IMG/VR virus record: IMGVR_UViG_3300020411_001693
Coordinates: 1 to 44,697 of that record
Reading direction: 5' to 3' (one strand)
From: a virus
Length of the DNA: 44,697 nt
Below are positions 17,982 through 27,394 of the stretch, piece by piece (within the stretch, counting starts at the first letter, position 1; every line of letters starts with the position of its first letter). Below the pieces are notes generated by a model. The model made no database searches. It was not told the origin of the DNA and was given only the letters and a program-made list of their open reading frames with translations. The position numbers and the translations under genes were made by a program.

Positions 17982-19261
17982 TATTCCTCGTATGGTAGAT
18001 AGTGTTCTCTAACAAGTGTAAGTCCTGTAAAATCTCCTCTAGGATTACCAAACTCATGTGATAGTCTTGCGATAAGATATTTACCAGAACTTGGTGTGAC
18101 GCCAGCAGTGGTGCCTTCGCCAGTATTTAGGTCGGGAAATTTGAAGTTTAGTGTCATACCAACTTCAAGGTTCAAGTTCATGGGAATAGTGACATCAAGC
18201 ATTTGAGAGTATAGCAATTGATACTGTGCAGCAGCATGTGATTGTCTCCAAGTCACTTTCTCCGCAAGTTCTGCTAACTCATTGTCTTTTGCAGTCGTTG
18301 ACCCAAGATCAAGAACACTTAGTATACGACGAGATGGAATTTCATCAGATGAACTAGCAACCTCACCGTCTGTTTCCGACTTATAGATGTAGGAATTTAC
18401 ATTCCTATCCATTATATTATACACCACATTATGGGATTGGTATTGACCCATCCTAAGTTTTTTGATGAGATCTTGACTTTCTCTAAATTTTGGTGTTGAA
18501 GCAAGTGTGAATGGATTAGTATTCATTGCATCTTTAGCTCCAACCTTTTCATAGACTGGGAAGACAGATTCTTCTTTCATCATATTCATTACAGACCTAA
18601 AATTATATCCAGTTTTTTGAGTCTCAAAGAACATATAACCACATAAACCTTTCTCAGGTGAGTCTGGTTCAGCCTTAGGTGTTACTGATTTTGTTGCTAG
18701 TCTATTGATAAGGTTGATAGGTCTTGTAAAATTTCCACAAAAATCATATGTATTTGAAGTTTCATCTACAACCTGTCTAGACTCAGGAGCACTTAATAAT
18801 TGTGAAAGTATACTTCTAACTGTAGAATCTATCTTACCCGTGTACTTATGATATGCTCTTGTTGTATGATTACTCAGAGTTGTTGGAGTAATGCACGTCA
18901 AAGTGTACATTTGTCTCTTGTCTTCATGATTTCCATCAATATTGACTATGATTAGATTATTATTGTTTGCCTGACTAAATTCAAAAACTTGCTCGTCCTC
19001 TAAACTTGCATGTCTGAATGCCAATTCAACTGACATTCCAGTCCTTATAGGTAACTTATCTAAAAGACCATTAGTATCCACACAAGTTATCTTTACTATT
19101 AGAGTATTACCAAAACCCTCATAATACTTACAGAATAACATCTGTCCCATCAGAGATTTAGCTACATTAGTCTCCTCAGGCACACTAATATCTCCAGCCA
19201 CATCAAACTTTATCAGTTTGTGACTTCTTGTCCATAAACCAGCAGATACTTCTTCTGACAT
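17981..19261 (-). CDS. baseplate hub protein, gp27-like (426 aa)
   Basis: A beta-rich first half (LMGQMLFCKYYEGFGNTLIV, IRTGMSVELAF) is followed by a segment TGKIDSTVRSILSQLL, typical of gp27/VgrG-type hub proteins. The end (MTLNFKFPDLN, KYLIARLSHEFGNPRGDFT) has the look of the second hub barrel domain. It lies next to gp5, its expected partner, separated only by the tiny cp12 gene. T4 gp27 is about 390 aa, so the size fits. The call rests on fold-like features and synteny. Confidence 0.65.
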   Translation of the reverse strand: MSEEVSAGLWTRSHKLIKFDVAGDISVPEETNVAKSLMGQMLFCKYYEGFGNTLIVKITCVDTNGLLDKLPIRTGMSVELAFRHASLEDEQVFEFSQANNNNLIIVNIDGNHEDKRQMYTLTCITPTTLSNHTTRAYHKYTGKIDSTVRSILSQLLSAPESRQVVDETSNTYDFCGNFTRPINLINRLATKSVTPKAEPDSPEKGLCGYMFFETQKTGYNFRSVMNMMKEESVFPVYEKVGAKDAMNTNPFTLASTPKFRESQDLIKKLRMGQYQSHNVVYNIMDRNVNSYIYKSETDGEVASSSDEIPSRRILSVLDLGSTTAKDNELAELAEKVTWRQSHAAAQYQLLYSQMLDVTIPMNLNLEVGMTLNFKFPDLNTGEGTTAGVTPSSGKYLIARLSHEFGNPRGDFTGLTLVREHYLPYEE

Positions 19262-21330
19262 TATACTGACATATACCCGTTTATCTCCATCATATTTATT
19301 GAGGAACCTCCACCAAACATTGCTATGGTGCTACTATTATCAATTGAGACATTAGTTGTTTGATTACCTTCTTGAAGTACATTGAAACTCGTATTTACTG
19401 GATTACTCTTTTCATAGAATCTCTTTATTCTCTTGAATTGTGGACTATTGAAATACTTTTGGAAGTCGAAATCACTTTCGAGGAACTTGAATTTCTTTTT
19501 AGGAGAGACCTTAGCCCCCTTAGGATAGGGGATTTGAAGATCTGTAGGACCTAAGTTGAAGAAGTCAATTATCTCAGTATCTACCTTGAACTTGGGGTCA
19601 GATGCTCTCCTTTCTAGGAAATTTCTATATGACTTATAAAGTGTCATCTCTGCATCAGTCATTGGATCACCAGTTACTATCTTTCTAAGCATATTACTTT
19701 GCATCAACTCAAATCTAGAAAACTCAATATCAGTTTTATTGATTATTTCCTCACCTTGTCTCATACTGTCTATTTCTTGTAATGAAATCTGTGTAATTTT
19801 ATTCCTATACCTTTCAATTTGACTTGATATTCTTCTTTGAGATTTGAAGTAAGCATTAGTCAATTCTTTATTATTTTTGAACTTAGCTGCTTCTGTTGAC
19901 ATCTCTTTGGAGAACTTCATCAAATTTCTTATCGCTTTATCATATATGTCAACCTTATCTACTAAGAATTTCTTACTCCTAACCTGTCTTACTAATCTTC
20001 TATTGTCATCCAGTACCTTATTAGTCTTGAAGTTTATTCTACGAATTTGTCTTCTAACTTCTATGGTTCTAGTTACATTTTTGTTGATAAACTGAGGTTT
20101 GACAAAGAATGGTATATTATTTGGTTTTACAATGGTACCACTACTTGTATTTGGTATTGCAATTCTACTACTACCAAGATTTGGAAATGGATTGTTTATG
20201 CTACCAGGAGTAACATTGATCATTTTCTTTGGTATAAACCCCTTTCCGAATCCCTTTGCTTTACCTCTCAATAATATGAGCAGTGCAATATTGAGAGGAT
20301 CTGTAAATGCATCTACATAATCTCTTCCAGTTTGTAATATACTTTCTTTTAGTATCTGTCCCCAAGGAATTCTTTTTAGGATATACAAATCCCTTTGAAG
20401 CGTCTCCTTAAAATTTCTTGGTTTTTGATTAGGGTCTGCTACGTCAAATTCAGTATCAGCACCTGTACCTGATCCAGGTGGTTTTGGTCTAGCAAACCTA
20501 TTGATAAAATCACTTAAACCACCTCGTCTTGCTGGAATAGCAAAATCACTATCTCTTGTTCTTGTGCGATCAAAGTCATCCTGTCTAAGTTTCTCAAATT
20601 TATCAAGAACTACATCAAACTTGTCAAGTGCTGATCCAAAAAGTGTAGATCCTTTTTGCAAATCAACTTTCTTCAGTTCTAATTTCCTTCTAGTCTCCTC
20701 ATTTGCACCTGTTATAGAATCAGCAATGTTACCACCTGACGTAGCACCAATAAAAGAACCTAAAATACCACCTAATGCACCACCAACAACCGTTCCAGCA
20801 CCTGGTACAATAAAAGATCCTATGAGTGCACCTAACTTTGCACCCGCAGCTCCACCAGCAATTGCACCACCTGTTGTGGCAACAGCACCAGTCCCTGCCT
20901 GTACATTAGTTTGACCTGATGCCTTCCTATCTAAAAAGTCATATCCAGTAAATGCTACTGTCAGAAGTGAATTTAGCTTTGATCCATTTCTTAGGATATT
21001 TGTATTGACTCTTCCACCACTCGATATAGTTGGTTTAGTTCTGAATATGTTAAACCTTCTTGTACCACTCCCTGTGGTTGGAGTAGGTCTTCTAGGTCTA
21101 AACCTTCTTATAAGACCAATACCAGCACCACCACCAGCTAATGCACCTATAATATTAGATCCTGTTTGTCTTCTTTGCTGTTGCCTATCAGCCTTATCCT
21201 TGAATGCTTTGTTTAGTTCTTCTCTTTCTTTTTGAAGTCTAGATTTTATCTTTAAATTTCTAAGACTGAGTAGTGACTCTCTTTCACTACCTATTTGCAT
21301 CAACTTGGTTGTTGCTGTAAAATTACTCAT
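19261..21330 (-). CDS. tape-measure/hub-associated protein (689 aa)
   Basis: The protein has a basic, coiled-coil N-terminus (SRLQKEREELNKAFKDKADR), a glycine-zipper hydrophobic region (AGGAAGAKLGALIGSFIVPG, then GTVVGGALGGILGSFIGAT) at about 155-200, and a charged helical second half. This composition resembles tape-measure or gp28/gp29-like tail-tip proteins that contact the host membrane. It is in the position of T4 28/29, between the gp26/51-like genes and the gp27-like gene. No enzymatic motif is seen. An AATAAATA late-promoter-like sequence lies within its 3' end at 19293-19300. Confidence 0.5.
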   Translation of the reverse strand: MSNFTATTKLMQIGSERESLLSLRNLKIKSRLQKEREELNKAFKDKADRQQQRRQTGSNIIGALAGGGAGIGLIRRFRPRRPTPTTGSGTRRFNIFRTKPTISSGGRVNTNILRNGSKLNSLLTVAFTGYDFLDRKASGQTNVQAGTGAVATTGGAIAGGAAGAKLGALIGSFIVPGAGTVVGGALGGILGSFIGATSGGNIADSITGANEETRRKLELKKVDLQKGSTLFGSALDKFDVVLDKFEKLRQDDFDRTRTRDSDFAIPARRGGLSDFINRFARPKPPGSGTGADTEFDVADPNQKPRNFKETLQRDLYILKRIPWGQILKESILQTGRDYVDAFTDPLNIALLILLRGKAKGFGKGFIPKKMINVTPGSINNPFPNLGSSRIAIPNTSSGTIVKPNNIPFFVKPQFINKNVTRTIEVRRQIRRINFKTNKVLDDNRRLVRQVRSKKFLVDKVDIYDKAIRNLMKFSKEMSTEAAKFKNNKELTNAYFKSQRRISSQIERYRNKITQISLQEIDSMRQGEEIINKTDIEFSRFELMQSNMLRKIVTGDPMTDAEMTLYKSYRNFLERRASDPKFKVDTEIIDFFNLGPTDLQIPYPKGAKVSPKKKFKFLESDFDFQKYFNSPQFKRIKRFYEKSNPVNTSFNVLQEGNQTTNVSIDNSSTIAMFGGGSSINMMEINGYMSV

Positions 21331-22847
21331 GAAGTAACTCCACCGAAGATTGCTGGTGAGTCATACTGAATAATGTTGTGGAAGTTGTCTATAGTAACAC
21401 CATCATTTGAACTATAGTCTGTTGATACAGTTACACTAGCAGATGATGCGTTACCGTCTATCATCGCAACGTTATTATTAGTGTTTGGCATCACAAATGT
21501 ATTAGAACTGATTTCATCATTACCAGTTCCAACTTCATCACTCCCTTCTGTAATCTCTTCAAAGAGAGGTGATATATCAAATAATTCATTCTCCGATGTA
21601 TTTGGTCTTATGTTTGGCATATTATTTAAGAATCCACCTAATGTCTCCGCATTCATATTACTAAATGGTGTCAGATCCTTCGCAGATAATTTTTGACCTT
21701 CTGGTAATGACTTGTTTATTTCAAATAATGCTAATTCTCTTTGCAACTGTTCAGTGAATAGTATCTTATCAGCATCAAACTTGAGACCTTTTGCGTCAAA
21801 CATCTCTTCTACAGCACCCAATGGATCTTCAATATTGAACAAACCGACTCCAGATTCTGCCTCTGGGTCTAAACCAGCTTGGTATTGATTGATTTCACTT
21901 AGAGTCATATCACTAACTGGAAGTGTCCTTCCACCTATTTGATCTAAACTTCCACCTGATTGCTCTTGAAGAAGATTTTGTAACTCCAACAATCTATCGT
22001 TCTTCATCAAATTAGGGAACAACCCTGAAGATGTTATTTTAGTACCATCAGCAGCACTTGTTGAAGTAGTACTACTAGGTACGATAGGACTTACTCGATC
22101 AACTCTATCTGATTGTAATCTGTCAATTAGGAATGAAAATCTTTCTAACTGTAGTTTGAACCTGTCTACATCTGGTTGGTTTATGGTTTGTTCTGTTACT
22201 AACTGCTTTCTTACGAGTTCTCCTCTTACCTTATCAGCATCACCGTCTCCTCCTTTACCAGCAAGTGCTCCCAATCCCATCAAACCAAGGAGTGGTAACA
22301 AGAGTCCTAATTTACCAGCACCAGCTCTAGGAGATAGACCAGCTCTCATTCCAGTTTGTGGTTTTACTCCTCCTCTCTTACCAAAACCTAATAGTTGTGA
22401 TATTATAATCGCTGATCCTGTTATAACCTCAGGTAAGTATTGTGATAGTGCTGCTCCTGTGGCAAGAGTTAGATCTCTTGCACCAGCACCAAAATTACCT
22501 TGCTGAAAGTTACCCATCGCTGATGCTAAACTAACACCAGTTATAAGTGCTGCTACATTCATCAGACTTCCCTTCAGACTTTCTGTAGTCTTAAGTTCTT
22601 TCTTTAGTAACTTTACTTCTTCATTATAATATCTTTCTCTTGATCTTATATCTCTATTGAGTGATTTTCTTATAACTGACATACTTTCTTCCATTCTGTC
22701 CAAATTGGAGAACATGGAAGTTACCTTTGCTGATACTATGTGTGTATTAGTCTCCTGTTGTGCCTGTGCATCCAGCAGAAGATTTACCTTCTGAGAAACT
22801 TCTCCCGAAGAAGGCATCATTGATGATAATTTTGTAATATCAGCCAT
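21327..22847 (-). CDS. tape-measure/hub-associated coiled-coil protein (506 aa)
   Basis: The first 100 residues are a coiled coil (MFSNLDRMEESMSVIRKSLN, RYYNEEVKLLKKELKTTESL). Glycine/alanine-rich hydrophobic stretches follow (VAALITGVSLASAMG; LPLLGLMGLGALAGKGG), then an acidic, flexible C-terminus. It directly follows the 59-aa chaperone-like ORF (8-bp overlap). In many tailed phages that position holds the tape-measure gene. It is thus a candidate tape measure or the gp28/gp29 counterpart, and may work with the 689-aa protein. Confidence 0.5.
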   Translation of the reverse strand: MADITKLSSMMPSSGEVSQKVNLLLDAQAQQETNTHIVSAKVTSMFSNLDRMEESMSVIRKSLNRDIRSRERYYNEEVKLLKKELKTTESLKGSLMNVAALITGVSLASAMGNFQQGNFGAGARDLTLATGAALSQYLPEVITGSAIIISQLLGFGKRGGVKPQTGMRAGLSPRAGAGKLGLLLPLLGLMGLGALAGKGGDGDADKVRGELVRKQLVTEQTINQPDVDRFKLQLERFSFLIDRLQSDRVDRVSPIVPSSTTSTSAADGTKITSSGLFPNLMKNDRLLELQNLLQEQSGGSLDQIGGRTLPVSDMTLSEINQYQAGLDPEAESGVGLFNIEDPLGAVEEMFDAKGLKFDADKILFTEQLQRELALFEINKSLPEGQKLSAKDLTPFSNMNAETLGGFLNNMPNIRPNTSENELFDISPLFEEITEGSDEVGTGNDEISSNTFVMPNTNNNVAMIDGNASSASVTVSTDYSSNDGVTIDNFHNIIQYDSPAIFGGVTS

Positions 22848-23019
22848 TAGCTTGCTGTACTTCTAATCGTTGTTTTTCTAATGCACTAGCTAGGTATTTT
22901 ACATATACCTCTCGCTCCCATGGTATCATCGACTCTATATCACTCAAAGACCACTTATGGTGGTGAATCAAACTAAAATTCGTCTCTAGAAAATTATCTA
23001 TTGACGTGTGATATAGCAT
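22840..23019 (-). CDS. gp51-like / tail-assembly-chaperone-like small protein (59 aa)
   Basis: The centre HHHKWSLSDIESMIPWEREV, followed by YVKYL, matches the short motif (H/W-S-L-x-x-I-E-x-M-x-P-W/F-E-R-E) of small proteins encoded between a tail-assembly gene and the tape-measure gene in many myoviruses. In T4 gene 51 follows gene 26, and this ORF follows gp26 in the same way. The ATG overlaps the gp26 stop as TAATG, and the ORF lies in the -1 frame relative to gp26 just after a slippery run. It may therefore be made both alone and as a gp26 extension. T4 gp51 is much longer, so identity with it is only positional. Confidence 0.65.
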   Translation of the reverse strand: MLYHTSIDNFLETNFSLIHHHKWSLSDIESMIPWEREVYVKYLASALEKQRLEVQQANG

Positions 23020-23744
23020 TATCCGAAAAAATTTGCCAAACCCTCAATTTCAACTTTAGTAGCAACCTGTGTATTAGGATTGATGACCTCTCCTTCATAC
23101 TTCAATTTTGGCATAGTAGCAAAGAACTGTTCAATTTTTTTGAACTGAGCACTGCTAAGTTGCTCAATGAAATTGACAATCTCCTTTAGTGTGCAATCAT
23201 CCTGTGTCCATGCTTCTTCTTCTGTATAAACAGTGTCAACACATTTTGCTACAGACTCGAATGCTGCATCAACTCCATCGTCATCAGCTTTGTCAGTGAC
23301 TGTAAAGTTAGTTCTTAGGAATTCATCCATAGATGGATATTTCATAAGAATACTAATCCCACCACCAATATCAATTTTCTTATCATGTCCTTCTGGTACA
23401 TCTAATCCGATGTCAGATAGTCCAATAGTAAGTGGAACTTGTGTATCTGGTTCATCATTACAGTTGACAAGTAATTCTACAGTCTCACCTACAGATTTAC
23501 CTCTTATATTGAGAAAAAGGTATTCTAAATCAAATGATGGAAGTTCATCCACTTTGATTCTAGACTGTACACAAGATTTTATGACATTTTTCACTGTGCC
23601 GATAATGTCTTTTTGTTTACCACTCTCAAGAGCGATAAGTAGTGCTTTTTCCTCTTTTACAAGAAAGGGTCTGTATTTTACTGGTTTACCAGTCGATAGT
23701 AGCGTCAACTCAAATGTAGGTGCTACAACTTTAGGTAATGGCAT
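23019..23744 (-). CDS. gp26: baseplate hub/assembly protein gp26
   Basis: This 241-aa protein has the gp26-family signature: PKVVAPTFELTLLSTGKPVK and YRPFLVKEEKALLIALESG at the N-terminus, then LPSFDLEYLFLNIRGKSVGE at about residues 63-82. The end (KYEGEVINPNTQVATKVEIE then GLANFFG) is encoded over an A3-T6-C run that could allow a -1 frameshift into the next ORF. The family acts in assembly of the central baseplate hub. A CTAAATA late motif is 22 bp upstream. Confidence 0.8.
   Translation of the reverse strand: MPLPKVVAPTFELTLLSTGKPVKYRPFLVKEEKALLIALESGKQKDIIGTVKNVIKSCVQSRIKVDELPSFDLEYLFLNIRGKSVGETVELLVNCNDEPDTQVPLTIGLSDIGLDVPEGHDKKIDIGGGISILMKYPSMDEFLRTNFTVTDKADDDGVDAAFESVAKCVDTVYTEEEAWTQDDCTLKEIVNFIEQLSSAQFKKIEQFFATMPKLKYEGEVINPNTQVATKVEIEGLANFFG
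23021..23032 (-). other. possible -1 ribosomal frameshift site at the end of gp26
   Basis: The gp26 frame reads GCA AAT TTT TTC GGA TAA. It contains two overlapping slippery heptamers of the X-XXY-YYZ type in the correct phase: A-AAT-TTT and T-TTT-TTC. A -1 slip leads, without a stop, into the frame of the 59-aa ORF. Frameshifting is inferred; no obvious downstream pseudoknot was worked out. Confidence 0.4.
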
Positions 23745-23765
23745 AATCTTTCAATTCAATCGTTT

Positions 23766-23773
23766 TATTTAGT
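23766..23773 (-). promoter_or_regulatory. late promoter candidate (ACTAAATA)
   Basis: ACTAAATA on the minus strand lies in the 44-bp gap between gp54-like and gp26, 22 bp before the gp26 ATG. CTAAATA is a reasonable variant of the late consensus. Confidence 0.45.
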
Positions 23774-23788
23774 ATAGCACTAATCAGG

Positions 23789-24727
23789 TTATTTTAATCC
23801 TTCATTATAAATTTTAAGTTGCTCAGAAGCAGAGGGTTGACCATCAGGACCCCATTCATGCTCTTCTGCCTCAATGAAGTAATCATCATATTCTTTACCA
23901 GTTCCAATGTTACTAGACACAGGTTGTCTTATTGTTTTATCTATTATAGGATCTCTAGTCTTAAATTTGTCACTTGTAAGGAAACCGTTACCATTTGATG
24001 CAGTTCTGTCAATATAAAAGTACTCATATTTGAACGAGACTGTTGTTTTTATGAGTTCAGACTTACCATATGCTAATGGAGAAGCAATAATATTGACTGG
24101 GAAGGCATTTTGAAGATAGTAAGTAATACTATTGGATCTGTTGAATGCAACATCAAAATTATCAGATTTATCTAGTCTCTTACCCTTATCATGCACCTCC
24201 TTACTAAATGCTGTAATTTCTATAGGGCATTTGTAAGTTCTTGGATATTGCAACCTTCTAAATGATGGAACATCATTGATACGGTCTGTGGTATTGAATC
24301 CATGTCCACCTCTGGATAAGTGAGTAGGTGATATAAACTCTAACCAAGCATTGAAGATATCATTGGTATAATAGTCTCTTTGACTATACCATGTAAGGTT
24401 TATATCAGGATATCTCCTAAATGTAGCATAATTCTGCGAAACACCTTGTCTCAACCCATCTACCTGAGATGTTTGAATCTGTGAACCAGGTAATAATGCT
24501 TCTGAGCAGAATAATGATAGAAATTGACCTGGTGATGCTTGTTTATCGTATAAAGTGCTTTGAGAAAGATAACTTGCTAGACTTTGAGAATTTTCAAAAT
24601 TTATTGATACATCATATATGTTATTGAAGGCTGGTGCAATACCACCATTTGCTACTCTTGATCTATATAATTCTTCCGTTGGCATGCGGTGCCTATCATT
24701 TCTATAGACACTTGGTACTCTAGCCAT
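23789..24727 (-). CDS. gp54: baseplate tail-tube initiator, gp54-like (312 aa)
   Basis: The size (T4 gp54 is about 320 aa) and a tube-protein-like sequence support this call: IYDVSINFENSQSLASYLS, then FLSLFCSEALLPGSQIQTSQ, INLTWYSQRDYYTNDIFNAW and FSKEVHDKGKRL. Proteins of the gp19/gp48/gp54 fold share the pattern of a tube beta-sandwich that accepts a wedge-shaped ligand ring. It is the first gene of the minus-strand hub operon and diverges from gp4 with a 30-bp gap. gp48, its partner in T4, is encoded on the opposite strand nearby. The assignment is by fold features and synteny. Confidence 0.6.
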   Translation of the reverse strand: MARVPSVYRNDRHRMPTEELYRSRVANGGIAPAFNNIYDVSINFENSQSLASYLSQSTLYDKQASPGQFLSLFCSEALLPGSQIQTSQVDGLRQGVSQNYATFRRYPDINLTWYSQRDYYTNDIFNAWLEFISPTHLSRGGHGFNTTDRINDVPSFRRLQYPRTYKCPIEITAFSKEVHDKGKRLDKSDNFDVAFNRSNSITYYLQNAFPVNIIASPLAYGKSELIKTTVSFKYEYFYIDRTASNGNGFLTSDKFKTRDPIIDKTIRQPVSSNIGTGKEYDDYFIEAEEHEWGPDGQPSASEQLKIYNEGLK

Positions 24728-24734
24728 CTAAATA
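24727..24734 (+). promoter_or_regulatory. late promoter candidate for the plus-strand block (TCTAAATA)
   Basis: TCTAAATA lies 24 bp before the gp4 ATG and overlaps the gp54 start codon on the other strand. It is the only promoter-like element seen in the 30-bp divergent gap. Confidence 0.4.
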
Positions 24735-24757
24735 TAGCGTGAACGTGTATACTATGT

Positions 24758-25189
24758 ATGTCATATCAGGGGAAGTTTCGTCCCAGAAACTCAAAAAAGT
24801 ATAAGGGCAACCCCCAAAATATCATTTATAGATCGCTTTGGGAAAGAAAGTTCATGGTATATTGTGATGAGAAACCTCAAATTCTCACATGGGCATCAGA
24901 AGAGTTCTTCATACCATACTATGACCCAACTACCAAAAAAGTGAAGAGATACTTTCCTGACTTCTATATCAAGTACAAGAATATACATGGTAAGGTGGTG
25001 GAAAAGGTAATAGAAATCAAACCATTGAAGCAATGTAATCCACCCACTCAGAAGAAAAAAACAAAGAAATATATGTATGAAGCACTAGAATATGCAAAAA
25101 ATCAAGCAAAATGGAAGGCAGCAAAAGATTTCTGTGCTGACCGTAAGTGGGAATTTCAAGTAATGACGGAGAAGGAACTTGGCATATAG
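24758..25189 (+). CDS. gp4: head completion protein gp4 (nuclease-like)
   Basis: The 143-aa product has the gp4-family pattern NPQNIIYRSLWERKFMVYCD, then PDFYIKYKN and VIEIKPLKQ. The E (SLWERK), PDF and E-x-K (EIKP) residues form a TnsA/VSR-like PD-(D/E)XK arrangement, consistent with gp4 being a nuclease-like head completion factor that prepares filled heads for tail joining. It is the first gene of the plus-strand block; its last codons overlap the next start (TTG) by 11 bp. Confidence 0.85.
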   Translation: MSYQGKFRPRNSKKYKGNPQNIIYRSLWERKFMVYCDEKPQILTWASEEFFIPYYDPTTKKVKRYFPDFYIKYKNIHGKVVEKVIEIKPLKQCNPPTQKKKTKKYMYEALEYAKNQAKWKAAKDFCADRKWEFQVMTEKELGI

Positions 25190-25598
25190 CGACGAATTCC
25201 CAGACTCAACTTATAGTGGGAGTCCTAAACCTGGCACCCTTTCTATTTTTAGATATGGTGCAAAATATAAGAAAACACTACCATATTGGGATAGAAACCC
25301 ACTATGCTACATTTTTGGAGCATCTGGTGGTGCATTCTATGGTCTAAACTTACACTACAACCCCCCTACTAACAGGAGAGCAATTCTGAGTTATATTGAT
25401 AATGGTGGAGATCCGACAAAGGTTCGTGGGTACCATAAATACCTAAAGTCTTATATGGATACCCCTTTCATTGTACTTGCTATGAGTGACTGGGACAAAG
25501 CATTATCCTATGGTATGGAAGAATTCCGTAGAGTTATAGGTTCTGTAGAGTTGGGTGTCGACGCAGCGACAGTACAAAAAGGTGGTTTTTACAAGTAA
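25179..25598 (+). CDS. conserved T4-like phage protein of unknown function (139 aa)
   Basis: The protein carries the striking segment KKTLPYWDRNPLCYIF, then GLNLHYNPPTNRRAILSYI, which I associate with T4-like phages but cannot tie to a known activity. Translation most likely starts at TTG 25179: no ATG is usable in frame, and GAGAAGGA precedes it. The gene overlaps gp4 and abuts gp48, so a morphogenesis role is likely. In T4 this neighbourhood holds gene 2 (DNA end protector), but I see no similarity that would justify that name. Confidence 0.65.
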   Translation: MAYSDEFPDSTYSGSPKPGTLSIFRYGAKYKKTLPYWDRNPLCYIFGASGGAFYGLNLHYNPPTNRRAILSYIDNGGDPTKVRGYHKYLKSYMDTPFIVLAMSDWDKALSYGMEEFRRVIGSVELGVDAATVQKGGFYK

Positions 25599-27394
25599 TG
25601 TCATTATCAGAAGAACAAAAAGAAGCTCAAAGGTACGCAATGGAACATTGTGTATTTGAAGGTGGATCTCTTATGGGAGGGGATTTAGGAAATACCTACT
25701 CATGTGAGATGGGTATAAATGGTGATATTGGTACAGATGCAGTAAATGAAGATGGATATCATAGAATTGAAGTAGATATAACAAATGTTGATGGAAGTGC
25801 TGGAACAGAAGAGGTATATGTAAAACCAATATTATCAACAGATGTTAGTCCGGAAAAAAATAATTTTGGGTCAGTTATAAGAATCGAAACTTTAAGTGGT
25901 GAAGTAATAGATTTAGACTCAGAATTGGGTAAAAATTTAGTGAAATCTGATAATTTTAGTGAGTTATATACTAGAACATTAGCACAATTGAAGTATGTGT
26001 CAGAGACTTCTGGAGTACAAAACTTCGTCCTATCAAAAGATCAATGGGAAGCAGCAAATGAAGCAATTGCAAGAAATGATGACGGTGATCTAAAAGACTT
26101 ATGGGATAAAATAAACACAGATGAACATGTAAGGAACTCAAGTTTTCCTTGGTTATTCAAATATAAAGACTTGAATACTAATGAGTATAGTGAGGATCAA
26201 ACTGGTGTTAGAATATCAACTTCAGAAGGGGAAAAAACCGTCTTAAATAATAGAGAAGAAGAAGAACAAACAACAGAGGATTTGGATACAAACAATGGAT
26301 TAGGAGAAATATTCAAATTATTCCCTGTTCTAAAATATCCTGCTGATGCTGCATATGGGGCTGGTGGTCAAGATTATATCAGATTTGAGACTTTTAAGTA
26401 TAAACCACCCAATGTAGGTTCTTTTGATAAAAGAAGAAGACAAGCGGATACAGAACCAGCAATAGTAGATTTTATAGCGGGTAGAGGTCCAGCTAGATCT
26501 ACAAATCTTGGAGATTATGGTAATACAATAAAATTACCTATTCCAAATGACCTAAGAGTAAGTAATGGTGTTGAATGGGGTGGTGGTAAAGCAAATGCAA
26601 TGGAGTTGGCAGCATTTCAAGGTGCTACAAACAGAATTGGTGATATTGAAAATGGAGGTTTCGGACAGTTATTCAAGGGTTTGAATAATATTGGTAAATT
26701 AATAGATGAACTTAAACAGTTAGATAATGATGACCTAGGTAGTGGAACAGCAACGACAGCATTCCTTGCAAAGATGATGTTATCTTCTCTCAATATAAAT
26801 GTAGACACTAATCAATTTGTTGCACGTTCTTTGGGAATATCAATAAACCCAAATCTAGAATTATTATTCTCAAGTCCAAAGTTGAGAAATTTCACATTTA
26901 GATTTGATTTTGCACCAAATGATGAGGAAGACGCTAAAGTGTCTAGACATATAATGAGAGTGTTTAGACAAGGCATGCAACCCACTGGGTATGCTGGTAG
27001 GCAGGCTGGTCAACGTATAGGAACCGCAAATATCTTTATTGGTGCACCTAGAGTGTTTAGAATAGGTTACTTCAATGGATCTAGTAGAATTAGAGGTTTA
27101 CCTATACATAAAATATGTGCTTTGACACAAGTATCAACAAACTTTACACCTGAAAATGTTTACCAGTCTTATGCAGATAGTAGAGCAGTGTCTAACCCTG
27201 TTAGATCAACCATGGAGTTAGCATTTACTGAGTTGACTCCAATATTTGCCGAGGATTACTTAGATCCAGATGGAGATGGTGGAACAAAAGAACAGAAAAA
27301 TAATGCAAGTATAGCAGACTTGATTAGAGCAGAAGGTGAAGGAGGAATCCTTCAAGGTGATAATAAAATCAATGTGGAGGATATTGGATTCTAA
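25598..27394 (+). CDS. gp48: baseplate tail-tube cap gp48 (598 aa)
   Basis: The conserved part lies in the C-terminal third: FVARSLGISINPNLELLFSS, then LRNFTFRFDFAPNDEEDAK and RHIMRVFRQGMQP. These are characteristic of gp48, which caps the baseplate and starts the tail tube with gp54. The protein is longer than T4 gp48 (about 364 aa); the extra 200 or so N-terminal residues are acidic and unrecognised. The start overlaps the upstream stop (TAATG), and its own stop overlaps the gp53 start. Confidence 0.8.
   Translation: MSLSEEQKEAQRYAMEHCVFEGGSLMGGDLGNTYSCEMGINGDIGTDAVNEDGYHRIEVDITNVDGSAGTEEVYVKPILSTDVSPEKNNFGSVIRIETLSGEVIDLDSELGKNLVKSDNFSELYTRTLAQLKYVSETSGVQNFVLSKDQWEAANEAIARNDDGDLKDLWDKINTDEHVRNSSFPWLFKYKDLNTNEYSEDQTGVRISTSEGEKTVLNNREEEEQTTEDLDTNNGLGEIFKLFPVLKYPADAAYGAGGQDYIRFETFKYKPPNVGSFDKRRRQADTEPAIVDFIAGRGPARSTNLGDYGNTIKLPIPNDLRVSNGVEWGGGKANAMELAAFQGATNRIGDIENGGFGQLFKGLNNIGKLIDELKQLDNDDLGSGTATTAFLAKMMLSSLNINVDTNQFVARSLGISINPNLELLFSSPKLRNFTFRFDFAPNDEEDAKVSRHIMRVFRQGMQPTGYAGRQAGQRIGTANIFIGAPRVFRIGYFNGSSRIRGLPIHKICALTQVSTNFTPENVYQSYADSRAVSNPVRSTMELAFTELTPIFAEDYLDPDGDGGTKEQKNNASIADLIRAEGEGGILQGDNKINVEDIGF

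Noticed and set aside
19293-19300. AATAAATA in the 3' end of the 689-aa gene as late promoter of the gp27-like gene
   Set aside because: First bases deviate and it is within coding sequence; noted in the gene entry but not listed as a separate promoter.
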